Shown in pieces: positions 13,700 through 24,401 of a DNA stretch of 64,000 nt. Origin of the DNA: Mortierella sp. BCC40632 (Eukaryota > Mortierellomycota > Mortierellomycetes > Mortierellales > Mortierellaceae); NCBI GenBank assembly GCA_011634665.1, contig WAEK01000008.1, positions 613,501-677,500 of the forward strand, written 5' to 3'. The notes below the pieces were generated by a model that ran no database searches, was not told the origin of the DNA, and worked only from the letters and a program-made list of their open reading frames with translations. The translations under genes were made by a program, and so were the position numbers. How positions within the stretch are numbered: position 1 is the first letter of the stretch; each line of letters begins with the position of its first letter.

Positions 13700-15642
13700 T
13701 CCCGTTAGGAGTCTTATCGAAGCATCAACAAACAACTCCATTCGACTGGGTTCGATTCATGCGGTTGCCAGGAAACATCGTTCTGCCTACAGCGAGCTGT
13801 ACAAACGTTGGCTGCAACAGAGCAATCCGACAAACAATATGATTGTGTATCATTCGGAGACGCGTCAAGAGTTGGTAAGTAAATCCATTCTCTGGCATGA
13901 TAAATGTGGCTTTGTATGACGAGCATATTTTTTACCTGTCGATCAATGATCAATAAATCATGCATCCACCAAAATTATCTTTGCGTTTTGCTTCTTGACC
14001 TTACACCATCCTCGCCCCAACCAATTCTACCGCTTCACTATCAAAACATGAGCAAGCACGACCGCGTTCCATGCGCGGACCCACACTGTACCAATACGTA
14101 CACCACCTGTGGGACTGGTCTATCAATCAATACCCTTTTCTGGGTTCAGAGCTCAGGCTTTGGCCTGAAGGATAGCTCCACTACCTTTGAGGTGAGTAGC
14201 TCATCTACATCTGTGCTGACTCGTCTTTCAATCGTATTTGAGACTAATTCTTGACTCCTTGTTCATCCACCTACATAAAAAAAAAAAAAAAAAAAAAAAA
14301 AAGTATCTCGAGTTTCTTGGCTGGGCAGACAAAGAATCGATCTACACGTACATTTCCCGAGTGAGGAACTCTTTACAAAACGAGCAATCTAAGCAGGCAT
14401 GGGATGAGCTACTCTCCCAGGAGGCAGTCGACATGCTTTTCCAAAAATTTGCTGGCCGCTATCGTCCTGCAATAGCTGCAGTTGGTATGTCATCTTGAAA
14501 TTACCACAAACAGAAAAGATATATGACACGATCGATTGCACAGTATGTTCAGTACTTACAGCCTTTTTTTCCCTCTAGAGAAAGGATTGTCGAGTGCAAT
14601 GGCCCTGGATCATGGATGAAGACCATCCAGGATGCAGAGGACAGGTTGGTGTCCTGAGCGCACCGGCACATCAAAGGTAATTTGTGCTACGAGATATCTC
14701 GCCTCCACGACAAACACAACAAATACAAGAATCAGCTTGTGGAGTCTATTGACAGCATGCTGAGCCCCCTAGAGATACATGTTTGGAAGTCGCGACCTTA
14801 TCCTCAAGGAGGTAGACCCTCAGTTGGTGGAGCATGCATTTGGACGGATCAAGATCGTCTCGGGTAAGGCTACCACCGTTTTGGATGAGCCCTTCATGTC
14901 CAAAGCTGCGGAGAACTATTTATGGCCACAGATCCCTACTTCAAGAAGGAGGTCCGGAAATGGATGATTAAAGCGACGGCTTCTGATCAAGGATGTGTGT
15001 TTGAGAGGTTCATGATGAATGTTTTTAGTGAGGCATTCAACAAACAGCCTCTATCAGATTGGCCACACGAACCTCTCATAACTGACATGTGTCCAGCTCT
15101 CGCCGGCAAGGTGGAGATTGTTGGCTAGAGGGAGCCTGGACTCAAGCAAGGCACGACTCGAGCGATAATATCAATGGAAGATTTCATAGACGCTCATGTC
15201 AACCACCAGTCAACTCGCAACAACATGCCTGTCGCCCCATTTTTCTTCCCCAATTCCAAGCCGTCGGGACCGGATTTGGTTTTCTTCACTCGGATCGATG
15301 GTGCTCGGTTAGTACCTGTTTTTTGTTTAGATGAGCTGCATCAAGGGTCATCCAACTTTTCGGAGAAGGACTGGAATGAGGCTCTCAGTGCAGTCTCTGC
15401 ATCAGACAACGTCTACATCAGCATGATTGTAGCATATCCTACCAAGTGGAGCGACAAGCTGCTGGCACCCTCAGATCTCCCAAGGGACACGAGTGGTGTT
15501 CAACATCGGCGATAACAATTTTGGCAACATTTTCCCCCAAGAGTATGTAGATTTTATTGATCGACTCAAGAATGCACGAAAGCGTTCTGTTGACGACGAT
15601 GACAGCAGCGATGACGACAGCTTCAAAAAACAGCGAAGCTAA
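13700..15642 (+). pseudogene. Crinkler (CRN)-like protein pseudogene
   Basis: A series of plus-strand frames reads as one protein once lesions are ignored. The blocks in order are FDWVRFMRLPGN near 13740, WADKESIYTYISRVRNSL near 14320, GSRDLILKEVDPQLVEHAFG near 14785, FERFMMNVFSEAF near 15005, and GPDLVFFTRIDG near 15265, ending in an acidic, basic tail with a TAA at 15640. The VEHAFGRIK and GPD-VFF blocks are typical of the C-terminal part of CRN-like proteins of Mortierella and Rhizophagus, where a PD-(D/E)XK fold follows a P-loop module. Lesions are a frameshift near 14900, a TAG at 15126-15128 and a frameshift near 15485. A T/A-tract intron ends near 14300. The family call is from memory of such proteins; the breaks are seen. 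Confidence 0.5.
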
Positions 15643-15811
15643 GCTTTCACTGCAGTTCAATAAAGTGCGCTTTCTGTTTTGTGAAGACGTGTTCCTGAGT
15701 TGTCCTTATCCAGTTTGCTCGTCTCCATACCTTTTCGTGTGTAGAGAGCAGAAGGAGCAACAGGCAGGAGGGAGAGCGGCGACAGAGAGGGTGCATAGTG
15801 GCGAAGAAATT

Positions 15812-15859
15812 GTCGTGCTGGGCGCAGTGCGGGATAAAAAGTCATGCTGGGCGTACTGT
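15812..15859 (+). repeat. host 29-bp tandem repeat cut by the DIRS nest
   Basis: Unit 15812-15840 (gtcgtgctgggcgcagtgcg and on) is followed by a partial second unit that stops at 15858, where DIRS-A begins. A third related unit starts right after DIRS-B at 37210 (aaaaagtcatgc, then gcgtactgcggg). The nest apparently landed in this small array. Confidence 0.45.
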
Positions 15860-15895
15860 GGCTGACAGAGTCGAAGATATGAAGACTCAAGCCTA

Positions 15896-16215
15896 TTTTT
15901 TTTTTTTTTTTTTTTTTTTTTTATTTGCTTTATACAATGAGACCTCGGCCAATAGTCCACGACCTAGCCAAACAAACACTATCTAGAGACTAGTTTGTGC
16001 CTGCCGGTCTGCCACTGTTATTGTGGGTTAAACCTACACATCGGACACAGTCCGAAACACTAAGTCTCGATTGTAGGGGGAGGCCCACTCTCCCGCCCAC
16101 GGCCCATAAAGGGGTCATCATGCACGAAAAACACATGTGCTACCTCGGGCATGAACCGAGGACCTCTAGATTGAGAGGTGGAAGCTTTACAGCTAAGCTG
16201 AGGGCTCGCCCGCCA
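15896..16215 (-). mobile_element. tRNA-derived SINE, copy S1
   Basis: A minus-strand copy of the SINE family: head ggcgggcgagccct at 16214, T-tract (A tail) at about 15896-15921. It is flanked by the 15-bp duplication gaagactcaagccta (15881-15895 and 16216-16230). The insertion splits the outer right edge of DIRS-A, in the same orientation as DIRS-A. Confidence 0.88.
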
Positions 16216-16238
16216 GAAGACTCAAGCCTATTATCCGA

Positions 16239-16495
16239 TGGGCCAGGACCATATATGTGTAACCTTCTTTAGTGAAATAAAAACCCGAATCTCCAGAAAA
16301 AATACTACATAAAATTCTCTGCTATGGTACTACTGCTCTTCATCTTCGAGTGAGCCAAGGATAGGAACGTGATACTGCTGCTAGGGTGGGAAAGGGTGGG
16401 GACATATGGTCCTGGCCCATCGGATAATAGGCTTGAGTCTTCATATCTTCGACTCTGTCAGCCATTATCCTTCTTGGGCCAGGACCATATATGTG
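16239..16495. repeat. DIRS-A right inverted terminal repeat and internal complementary region
   Basis: Bases 16239-16347 are the inverted copy of 29922-30030 (landmarks gggccaggaccatatatgtg, aaaaacccgaatctccag). Bases 16403-16495 carry two facing copies of the ggtcctggccc tip around a core that is complementary to the outer edges, including the sequence split by SINE S1. This is diagnostic of DIRS elements. Confidence 0.85.
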
Positions 16496-16511
16496 GATCC
16501 AGAGCAGGAAT

Positions 16512-17895
16512 TCACGACAAAACCATCGAAGTAAAATTGGTCGCCGTTGCGGCGTTGAGTCTGTAGAACTTGTCAAAAATGACGGATGAGGACCAGTTGC
16601 CATGTACAACCACGTCATCCACACTAGCGCCTTGCTGTATTGCTGCTGTTGAGCCGATAGCTCGTGCTTTTGGTAGTTTGACACCTTTTGGTAACTGAAG
16701 CTTTTGACTGATAAAGGCAATATGGTTGCTGATACGTTCTGAACCGACAGGTCGATTAAGGTCCCTGATATCGCGGATGAGAGGACGGTATTGGATTGTT
16801 GGATCCTTTGGGTGAGCAACGTTGATGTTGAAGTCTTGGATACGGCTTAAGTATTCCTCCAAAGTCTTGACAGGGCAAATCAAAGGGTCGTTGTGATTTT
16901 TCAGTGTGGTGTATCTGCATATACGACTTCCTCCTCTTGTTTCCTTCGGTATCATGACCGGTAGGATTACTGTTACATGACTCAGTTGAAACTTGTCGTT
17001 GGAAAGGTCAATGCATTGGATGTCGCTTGGTCGTAGGAACCCACAGGTGCCGAGTAGCCAACATAACTTCTGCGTGAGTCTGAATAGACTAAGGTCCTTG
17101 TTGTTGCCAAGACCGTGAAGATAAGCTATGACTGGGCTGATGTCAATGGTGAGGGCCTTGATGTGCTTGATCTCTCGCCTGTGAAGTGCACGGAAGAAAA
17201 GTTTGAAGTCTGGATCTTCAAAGGTTGACTTGTCTTCGTACATGTGGATGATGGCGTTCTTGTACGTCTCGACTGTAGAAGCAGTCCATTTGTGGATCGA
17301 TATCCCTGAGGCTAGTGCGGCGTAGAGGACCAGCACAGGGGGAAAGAGCTCGCACTACTTGGCAGGCAGGTGTGTGAGACCTATTGGGAAAGGGGATTGC
17401 CAGCATAGAAGAGGGAAACATACTGATCACGACGCGTATCACCGTTCTATAGAGAGAGAACAAGGCAAGAGAAAAGACTCGCAAATGAACAATATCTAGC
17501 TACAGGATCGCACCCCCGGGGCGGGCGGACGAGTGGACCTGCTCCAGACGGTAAGTATTCACAAACGGATCGGGAAAATAAAAGGAAGAAAACAAAAACT
17601 GTCTTTATTGTCTGGTGTCGAGGGACACCATTTATACCCCCCTGGCCCAGGGGCCAGAAGATCGCCCAGTCGTATTTACTACACCACACTAGCCAGTTAA
17701 GAAGCTGTGCCGGCTGAGGGGTCATGGCATCGACATTGCGAGCGGTGGCCCATTTGATGTACCTGTCTTGTGTACTTGAGTAGGCCATCTGTCTGCGTTT
17801 AAGTTCAGGACTATCGACGATTATCGATGCGGTTGCAGCATCCCAGCCTTTTGCCATTAGGCGGCGCCGCTTACCCTCCAAGCGCATAGTGACCA
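16512..17895 (-). pseudogene. DIRS-A tyrosine recombinase, split by a solo LTR
   Basis: The minus-strand frame below 17312 holds the catalytic domain: an Arg in LLGTCGFLRPSDI, a basic-Arg block in LPKARAIGSTAAI, the GNWSS block and the nucleophile Tyr in DKFYRL, ending near 16512. The N-terminal core-binding part (AKGWDAATASIIV, WATARNVDAM) lies at 17693-17895. The 373-bp solo LTR at 17316-17688 separates them within the LLNWLASG block. Compared with DIRS-B (33260-34260), removal of the LTR plus one CTAG would make the frame continuous. The enzyme integrates the circular DNA by recombination without an integrase. Confidence 0.85.
17316..17688 (-). mobile_element. solo LTR with CTAG target duplication
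   Basis: The 373-bp insert starts TGTGG and ends CGCA on the minus strand (TG...CA), and is flanked by CTAG on both sides (17312-17315 and 17689-17692). It contains TATAAATGG and AATAAAG signals expected for an LTR promoter and poly(A) site. There is no internal coding sequence, so it is a solo LTR from a different family than the 74-bp-LTR gypsy element. Confidence 0.82.
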
Positions 17896-19462
17896 GTGGG
17901 GGTTCTTGGCCAGGATATCCGGAGCGTTTCCTGGCGCTGGAATCACCTTGTCCCTCGGTATTGCCATAGGTCGACTCGTCGTCATTGTTTTGATCAGTGG
18001 GAACCACACTGCGGATGGCCAGTATGGTGTCACAATCGTTGCGCTGATCCCCTCCTGTCGGATCTTTTGAAGGATTGAGGGGATTAAGTTCCACGGGGGG
18101 ACAAATGTAGGCGTTGCCCCAAGGCTTCCATTTGTGCTGCATTGCGTCGCTTGCGACTGCTCCTTCGGATGGCTTCCAGGTCATGTACTGGGGTAATTGG
18201 TGATTGTCTGGCGATGCGAAGAGATCGACGAGGTGAGGGCCCCACTTGCGATCGATCTTTTTGAAGTACTGTTTGTCTATTGACCACTCCAGTTGGCCGA
18301 TCAGGCGGCGGGATGGCGCGTCCGCCGGATTGAATGCTGAAGGGACATATGTGGTCTTGATCCTGGTATCCGTCCTCAGGCACCATTCCCAGATGTCGGT
18401 CGCTAGCTTCATCAATTTCATTGATCGAGTCCCACCGAAACGGTTGAGATAGGCGATGGTCGTGATGTTGTCCGATACTACGTTTATTACCTTCCCTTCC
18501 ACTTCTGGTTGATGAAGGGCAATCTTGACTGTTAACAACTCCTTGTAGTTGATATGGAACGATTGCTGTCGAGCGGACCAAGTCCCGCTGAATGTCCGAT
18601 TGTCGATCACTATCCCCATCCCATCTCTGATGCGTCTGTGTACACATCCATCTGGGGAATCGATGTCATCCAAGATAAGCCGTTCCATTCCTTCAGATGC
18701 ATTATCCACCAATGCAGTTCCTTCAAGGACTCTTGGGAAAGATGAACTGGGCTCTCCCATGATGCTTCCGATTTGAGAGCACGAATCTTGTCGGCCATCA
18801 AATGTTGAATCTTGAGACGGGCAGGGAAGACTGCAACTGTCATGGCGATAGCTTTGCCGATAAACGACGACAGCTGACGAACAGTGCAGGTATTCTTGTT
18901 GATTAACTTGGCTGCCTCGCGGCGTACGTCCCTGATCTTCTTGCCTGGGACTTTCAGGGTCATCGATACTGTGTCTAACTCGAACCCCAGATGCTCCAAG
19001 GTTTGAGATGGATTGAGACTCGATTTGGATTCCTTTGTCAAGAACCCAAGGCGTTCCAGTTTCTGAAGTACCATCTTGGTGGCCTGTTGCGACTTGGTCC
19101 TTGATGCTGCGGCAATTATTAGATCGTCCAGATAAGCTGAGATCCTGATTCCTCGTTTCCTGGCCCATCGGAGGAGGGGTCTCAGTGTCTTGGTGAACAC
19201 CAGGGGAGCCAGTGATAGGCCAAAGGGTAGCACCTTGAACTGGTACAGTTGGCCCTTCCACAGGAACTGAAGATATTTCCTTGATGATGGGTGAATTGGG
19301 ATATGAAGGAAGGCGTCGGAGAGGTCTATAGAGGTCAAGAAATCTCTTCGCTTTATTATGCTGCATACGTGCTGGATTGTCTCCATCTTGAAGTGTTTTG
19401 TGGGTAGGAATGCATTCAGTGGTCTTAAGTTCAGTACGGGTCTCAGGTCCCCTGTCTTTTTG
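17896..19462 (-). pseudogene. DIRS-A reverse transcriptase-RNase H, 3' portion
   Basis: RT blocks seen on the minus strand are METIQHVCSIIKRRDFLTS, DAFLHIPIHPSSRKYLQFLW, LPFGLSLAP and the active site AYLDDLII. RNase H starts DVYTDASEMGWG. A one-base deletion there (near 18615) shifts the frame, and RNase H continues as DNRTFSGTW and YLNRFGGTRS, then PADAPSRRL. The 5' part of the RT lies at 22703-22938 on the other strand; the gypsy element inserted exactly between the two parts of an IPK-KTGDLRPV block. DIRS-B keeps this block intact. Confidence 0.85.
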
Positions 19463-19536
19463 TATAACAGGAACGATGGTTGAGAATGAACTCCCGTTTA
19501 TTAGAGGGTGGTGAGAGGTATTTATATACTGCTGCA
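19463..19536 (-). repeat. gypsy 3' LTR (74 bp) with polypurine tract
   Basis: Identical over 74 bp to 22939-23012. It contains TATATAAATA and AATAAA. On the element strand the polypurine-like tract aaatgggaagg (19537-19547) abuts it. The flank after it is CAAAA (19458-19462), matching the CAAAA before the 5' LTR. Confidence 0.85.
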
Positions 19537-19561
19537 CCTTCCCATTTAAAAAAAAAATTAT

Positions 19562-20393
19562 CTAATTACTACGGCTCTGGGGAGGGTTCTCTGGTTGTTG
19601 GTTAGGTGGGGGCGCGTGAGAAGTATGGTCCGCTTCTCTCACGAAGAGTTCCCTGAACAGGGAGGTGTTGGCCATGTATGCCTCCACGTGTTTGTCCAAA
19701 AGTTCGCGTTGCTGATCCTTGCATGTCGTCGAGCGGTCTTTGCGAACTCTTTTTGTATCCACCTGTTCCGGAAAATACATCAGCGCAAGGTCGTTATACT
19801 CTGCTCTCCTTTTTTGCTTTGCTGCATTTTCGAGAGAACACCCCAGCCTTGTCCATGTCAGTGTCGCAAGTCTTTTCGAACCTCATAGCCATGGCTCTTG
19901 AGAATGTTAACTCATCCTCGATGGCGAGCATCAACCTTTCGAAAGACAACGGTTTGCGCATATGTCGTGTGTCCCTCAAGTAATTCCATTGTCTCTCCTC
20001 TGCCGACAGTGCCGAGTCGCCTTGCCCCAGTCGTTGGTGCGGTTGTTGCGGGGTCGGCTGCTGTGGCCTGGTCTGTGCCTGCGCTGGCACTGAGGAGGGT
20101 GGTTTGGTCGTCCTTGAGGGTGGAAGGGAGGGGGCGTCATTGGGACAGGGGAGGGGGAGTCGTTGGGGGGGGGGGCAGGTGTCTTTGGGACGGGGGGGCA
20201 GGCGTCTTTGGGACGGGGGGCAGGTGTCTTTGGGGGGGGGGGTAGCTGTCTTTGGGGGGGGGGGGCGGCCATTGTGTGTGTGTGTGTGTGTTTTGGTGGT
20301 GGTGAGGGTGGTGAGGTTGATGAGGGAGAGAAGAGAGAGAGGTTTGTCGATTTTCAGCATCCATTCATAATTTATACATCTGGTCCCGGGCAT
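19562..20393 (-). pseudogene. extra ORF downstream of gypsy pol, proline-rich
   Basis: Between the chromodomain stop and the 3' LTR lies a second minus-strand frame. It starts near 20393 and has a Pro/Lys-rich repeat region encoded by a G/C-rich tract (PPPPKDTCPP-like units). A helical block follows (SFERLMLAIEDELTFSRAM). After a one-base frameshift near 19785 it continues (DLALMYFPEQVDTKRV, ELFVREADHTSH) to a stop near 19562. I do not recognise it. It could be an accessory gene of the element or a captured host fragment. Extra 3' ORFs are unusual in chromoviruses. Confidence 0.45.
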
Positions 20394-20458
20394 CCTGATG
20401 ACATGTCGATTTCTGATTGGATGCCAGGTTCATCACATGATGCCACCATTTTTTTTTT

Positions 20459-20827
20459 TTAGAAGTCCAATCCATGTTCTTCCTTGTATCTGTCGACAGT
20501 CTCCTTGCAGTGGTCGAGGTTGCGGGCCGGTTCCCATGTTGCGTCCTCGTTGTTGTATCCTTTCCATAAGACGAGAAACTGGTGTTGTCTACGGTACAAG
20601 CGGTAGTTGAGAATTCTCTCTACCTCATATTCCTCCTCGCCGTCGATCAACTCAGGGTCTGGACGAGGTGGGGCTCGCTGTCCAAGTTCTTCGGGTGACT
20701 CGTGGTAGTGTCGGAACCTGTCCACGTGGAAAACATCATGGATCTTGTAAGTCGGCGGCAACTCAAGACGGAAGGTAACGGGGGAGTGTTGTTCGATGAT
20801 AGTGAAAGGTCCAATAAATCGAGCAAG
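20459..20827 (-). pseudogene. gypsy integrase C-terminus with chromodomain
   Basis: On the minus strand ARFIGPFTI and PPTYKIHDVFHV are the GPY/F-like end of a Ty3/gypsy integrase. They are followed by EEYEVERILNYR and FLVLWKGYNNEDATWEP, a chromodomain that ends near 20459. Chromodomains guide integration to modified chromatin in chromoviruses. It is cut from the rest of the integrase (26454-27574) by the Tc1-linked inversion. Confidence 0.88.
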
Positions 20828-20829
20828 TA

Positions 20830-22459
20830 CAGTGGGCGCCAAAATGGTTTCAATAATTCTCAAATTTTCATATTTTAGCAATTTTCTACCCATCGAGAAT
20901 ATGTAAATGCACCTTGTTGCTTAGATTGAAAACAATACCCAGAATGCCTTGTTCACGACAGTGTAAACAGATTTTCAATATGTTGTCAGAAAGGCGTGCT
21001 ATGAGGTAAATTGTTGAAGCTAGATATTGGAACCATTTCGCCACTTGGGCACGCCATTTATATTTATTGCTATTTCATCTCTTTTTTTCACAATCGTTTG
21101 TCTTATATCTACAGTCAGTCAGAGATTAAAAAGAAGATGAATAGATCTTGACAAGTTTGATATAAAATACGGGTGCAATCGCTCGAAAAAATGGTCGATA
21201 TTCCTCCATCATGAAAAAAACGAAAGAAGACACTCAAAACTCTATCATAAGCCAGCTAAAAGCAGGCTACTCCGTCAAGAATGTCGCTAGACGATTATCA
21301 GTCAGCCCCTGCTTCTGTTTCAAGGATCCGAACCAAGCATTTACCTACTCTACAAAGGCAACCAACAGGAAGACCAAGAATTCTCTCGGCTCGCTCCAAG
21401 AATGATCTCAACAGAAAGTTACTTTCCGGCATGTTGAAGACTAGCAAGCAGGTCCACAAGAGCCTCAATGGTGAAGGGACAGTTATCTCGTACAGATCAG
21501 TCCTTCGCAACCTCAGGGAGATCGGCTTTCAAGCGAAGAAAAAAAGTCAAAAAGCCTTTCCTTAGTAAGCGACACAAGCAAGCGCGGTTGGAGTGGGCAA
21601 GAGGTCATAAAAATTGGACCATCGATGACTGGAAGCGAGTGGTATTCTCAGATGAAACAAAGATAAACATCTGGAACTCGGACGGGATACAATATTACTG
21701 GGCTAAGCCAGGCGATCCGGTTCAACCATTTCATCTTCAACCTACTGTCAAGCATGGAGGTGGATCCTTGATGTTCTGGGGCTGTATGACGTCCAAGGGA
21801 CTTGGCTATGGCTGTCAGATCTATGAAGGAACTATGAAAAAGGAGGATTACATCAATATTCTCGACACAACATTGAAAGAAAGTCTCGAGTATTATGATC
21901 TCGGAAAAAATGACTTCATTTTTCAGCACGACAACGACCCCAAACACAAAGCCAAAGCAACAACCAAGTACCTGGAGGATCAGGATATTGAGGTTCTTCG
22001 ATGGCCTGCACAATCAGCAGATTTAAATCCAATCGAGCATGTTTGGGACAAGCTGAAGGTTCAGATTGGTCAACGAGAGAAGCGGCCTACGAGTGTTCAT
22101 GAATTGTGGGATATGGTGCTGGAGGAATGGGAGCTGATACCACAGGATATGATTGACAAGCTCTATGAGTCGATGCCACGAAGAGTAGAGGCCGTGTTGA
22201 AAGCGAAAGGGGGGAATACGAGGTATTGAAGAATTTTCCCGGACTAGTGGCAAAATGGTTTCTATGAGACGACAACATTGGAGGCGGCATAGCTCGCTCA
22301 TGTGAAGTGATAAAGGCCCGCTTTCTTATTTCTCGGGTCCACCATTGATAAGACTTTCCTTTCTATTAGAATTGAATATGAAAGAGAAAGAAAGAATAAA
22401 CGAGAAAATTAGAAAAAGCGAAATTTCTGAAAACATTGAAACCATTTTGGCGCCAACTG
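20830..22459 (+). mobile_element. Tc1/mariner element, copy 1
   Basis: 1,630 bp with inverted ends CAGTGGGCGCCAAAATGG and CCATTTTGGCGCCAACTG, flanked by TA on both sides (20828-20829, 22460-22461). It is nearly identical to copy 2 (27575-29197) in the opposite orientation. The left flank is gypsy integrase and the right flank is the DIRS-A gag, which are different genes: a sign of recombination between the two copies. Confidence 0.92.
21211..22229 (+). pseudogene. Tc1/mariner transposase, copy 1, frameshifted
   Basis: A helix-turn-helix N-terminus (QLKAGYSVKNVARRLSVS) is followed by a frameshift near 21305, then by a second frameshift in an A-run near 21540. The catalytic domain has Asp in VVFSDETK, Asp in FIFQHDNDPKH and the D34E block SADLNPIEHVWDKL. 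This is the DD34E type typical of Tc1. The two frameshifts suggest it is inactive; copy 2 is intact at both sites. Confidence 0.88.
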
Positions 22460-22461
22460 TA

Positions 22462-22938
22462 CAACCGTCCCAACAACAACTCCTCAAACGATCAGCAGAG
22501 GACCCAGAACCAACCCTACCGCGGTCACAATGGCAACAATTCCCATTTTCACAGGGATTCAGACAACAGACGGAGGAACAAGAACAACGACCAGCGAAGA
22601 GACAACAGTCGCGGCCGAAAAGACAACTACCAACCTCGAGGAAGAAGCAGCAGCAAACGCCCTACACGAAGAAGGTCGGAGGACGGCTCTCTCTCTTCCT
22701 AAACGAATGGCAGACTACTACAGACGACCAGGAGATTCTCAATATCGTCAAGGAGGGATACACCGTCCCGTTCAAGGCCAGACCACCGACATCAATATCA
22801 CACCCCCTCCGCCACATCCACTGTCGGAGGAGGAGACAACAATTGTCGACAACGAAGTGTCCGCTTTGCTGACCAAAGGAGCAATCGAGCCCGCGAGTGG
22901 TCCAGGCTTTACAAGCCAACTTTTCGTCATTCCCAAAA
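22462..22938 (+). pseudogene. DIRS-A gag C-terminus and RT N-terminus, inverted
   Basis: The plus-strand frame reads NRPNNNSSND and on through Asn/Arg-rich sequence to RPTRRRSEDG, a stop at 22700-22702, homologous to the end of the DIRS-B gag (KPTKRRSEDD). The RT ORF follows (DNEVSALLTKGAIEPASG, SQLFVIPK) until the gypsy insertion at 22939. Joined across TA to 29200 on the minus strand, the gag is continuous (KNN-Y-NRPNNN). The segment is therefore inverted relative to the rest of DIRS-A. Confidence 0.85.
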
Positions 22939-23012
22939 TGCAGCAGTATATAAATACCTCTCACCACCCTCTAATAAACGGGAGTTCATTCTCAACCATC
23001 GTTCCTGTTATA
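22939..23012 (+). repeat. gypsy 5' LTR (74 bp)
   Basis: 74 bp identical to the 3' LTR at 19463-19536; starts TGCAGCAG and ends GTTATA. It is preceded by the target duplication CAAAA (22934-22938). It is very short for a Ty3/gypsy LTR but contains a TATA box and AATAAA. Confidence 0.85.
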
Positions 23013-23025
23013 TGATAGCAAAGGA
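23013..23025 (+). other. probable primer-binding site
   Basis: The 13 bases tgatagcaaagga directly after the 5' LTR match, with two G-to-A differences, the complement of the 3' end of eukaryotic initiator Met-tRNA as I remember it (TGGTAGCAGAGGA). The position is right; the tRNA identity is inference. Confidence 0.45.
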
Positions 23026-23067
23026 ATTTTTTTCCACCCCTGACACCCTGAACATTACTTTTTCAAG

Positions 23068-24397
23068 TTGACCTCCCCGTCGCCCCCGTCTTCCCCGTCC
23101 ACCGCCCTAACCCTGTCCCCTGCTCTCTCCCCACCCCCACACCCCTACCAAACGACCCCCTGTCCCTACTCGACCCCCTGTCCGCCGCATTCGACCGTTT
23201 GTCTATCACCATGTCTACCGTTGCTCCCCACCACACCTTCACATAAGTACCCCCTTCCAGACAAATTCAAAGGAGGTCGCGATGGATTTTCTGCACAAGC
23301 ATGGTTAAAAGCGTTAGACGCTACCTCCCTCGCCACCTCCGTCCCCGAGAACATCCAAACAATTGTCGCAGTTTCACTTTTTGGATGTGGACGCGGCATG
23401 TTGGTTCGATGGATCAGGATTGAGCGACACTGCCTCCTTCATAGACTTTTGAGAAAAGACTTCTCCGAGATGTACATCCCTGCCGACTTCACACGCACCA
23501 TCCGCTCCAAGTTGTTGTTCAACCTACGAATGACTTCTACTGTCGAGACCTATGTTACCGAGTCAAAAAGACTTCTTACTGCCTTACTGACCGAAGCTAA
23601 AACCGCCGAAGTCAGAGCTGATATCGAGAATACGGCCCACATCAGATTTGTCGATGGCTGCCCTAAAAGCTCTCCAACAACTCCTGGAGGCCTTGTTCAT
23701 CTCCAAGGATCTCTCTGTCTACGAGCTCTTCGCTGCAGCTGAGAAGTTCGACCGAATCTACAACTTCCAACCAGACCACGCTGGTACCAAAAGTAAGAAT
23801 ACAACGAACACCCAACCTTCTGTCGTTGCTTCCAACTTCCAGCCCCAGCACCAATCGCCCATGGCCATGGAAGTGGACAATCTTCGGTTCGAGATTAATG
23901 CCCTCAGGAAGGAAAATAATAGGCTCAAGCAAAACGGCAATAATCGTCAGAATAAAACAGGCCTCAAACCCCTCTCACCTTCTGAGCGCCAATGGTTGCG
24001 AGACAATAACGGCTGCTTCAAATGCCGTGAGTTGGGTCACCATCAACGAGATTGCCACGTCAACAAACCCCCATCCCGGCCCGCAAGACTAAACAACATA
24101 TCGGTTAATGAGGACTCCTCCCCAGAGTCGGGGAAAAGTCTCCGGCAATCAGGATTAGTCCAGGACCTGATTGCCGATGCCCCCTCCTCTTGTTCTCTGG
24201 ACAAGGGGAGTGTACTAGTTCCAGAGTTAAGTTGTAGTTCTTCTGAATTAAAAATTAAGCTCCAAAACCAAAACACTTCCCCTTCGAACATTCCTCATGC
24301 ATGTAAACTTTTTTCAAAGAATCTGACGACAGTTACTCCGACCCTGTCACACCTACCCGTACCACGCCAACCGCCCCCTTCTACCTGGGTCGATTGA
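23068..24397 (+). pseudogene. gypsy gag with zinc knuckle, frameshifted
   Basis: A proline/threonine-rich start is followed by a capsid-like region (LPDKFKGGRDGFSAQAWLKA, DFTRTIRSKLL). A frame change near 23645-23690 leads to NLRFEINALRKENNRLKQ and the CCHC knuckle CFKCRELGHHQRDC. Gag packages the RNA and forms the particle. The frameshift shows the copy is dead. Confidence 0.8.
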
Positions 24398-24401
24398 GGC
24401 A

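Larger units (their letters stand above)
19463..20827 (-). mobile_element. Ty3/gypsy chromovirus, 3' portion
   Basis: This is the distal part of the element whose 5' part is at 22939-27574 on the plus strand. It carries the end of integrase with a chromodomain, an extra ORF, a polypurine tract and the 3' LTR. The break is at a Tc1 insertion (TA at 20828-20829). Read across one TA, the integrase frame runs Gln-Lys-Leu from 27572 into Leu-Ala-Arg-Phe-Ile-Gly here. Confidence 0.88.

Noticed and set aside
15997..16272. ~90-residue ORFs repeated many times (also 30007-30270 and through 34400-37080)
   Set aside because: They are the minus strand of SINE copies. The identical peptide each time reflects repeat identity, not coding selection.
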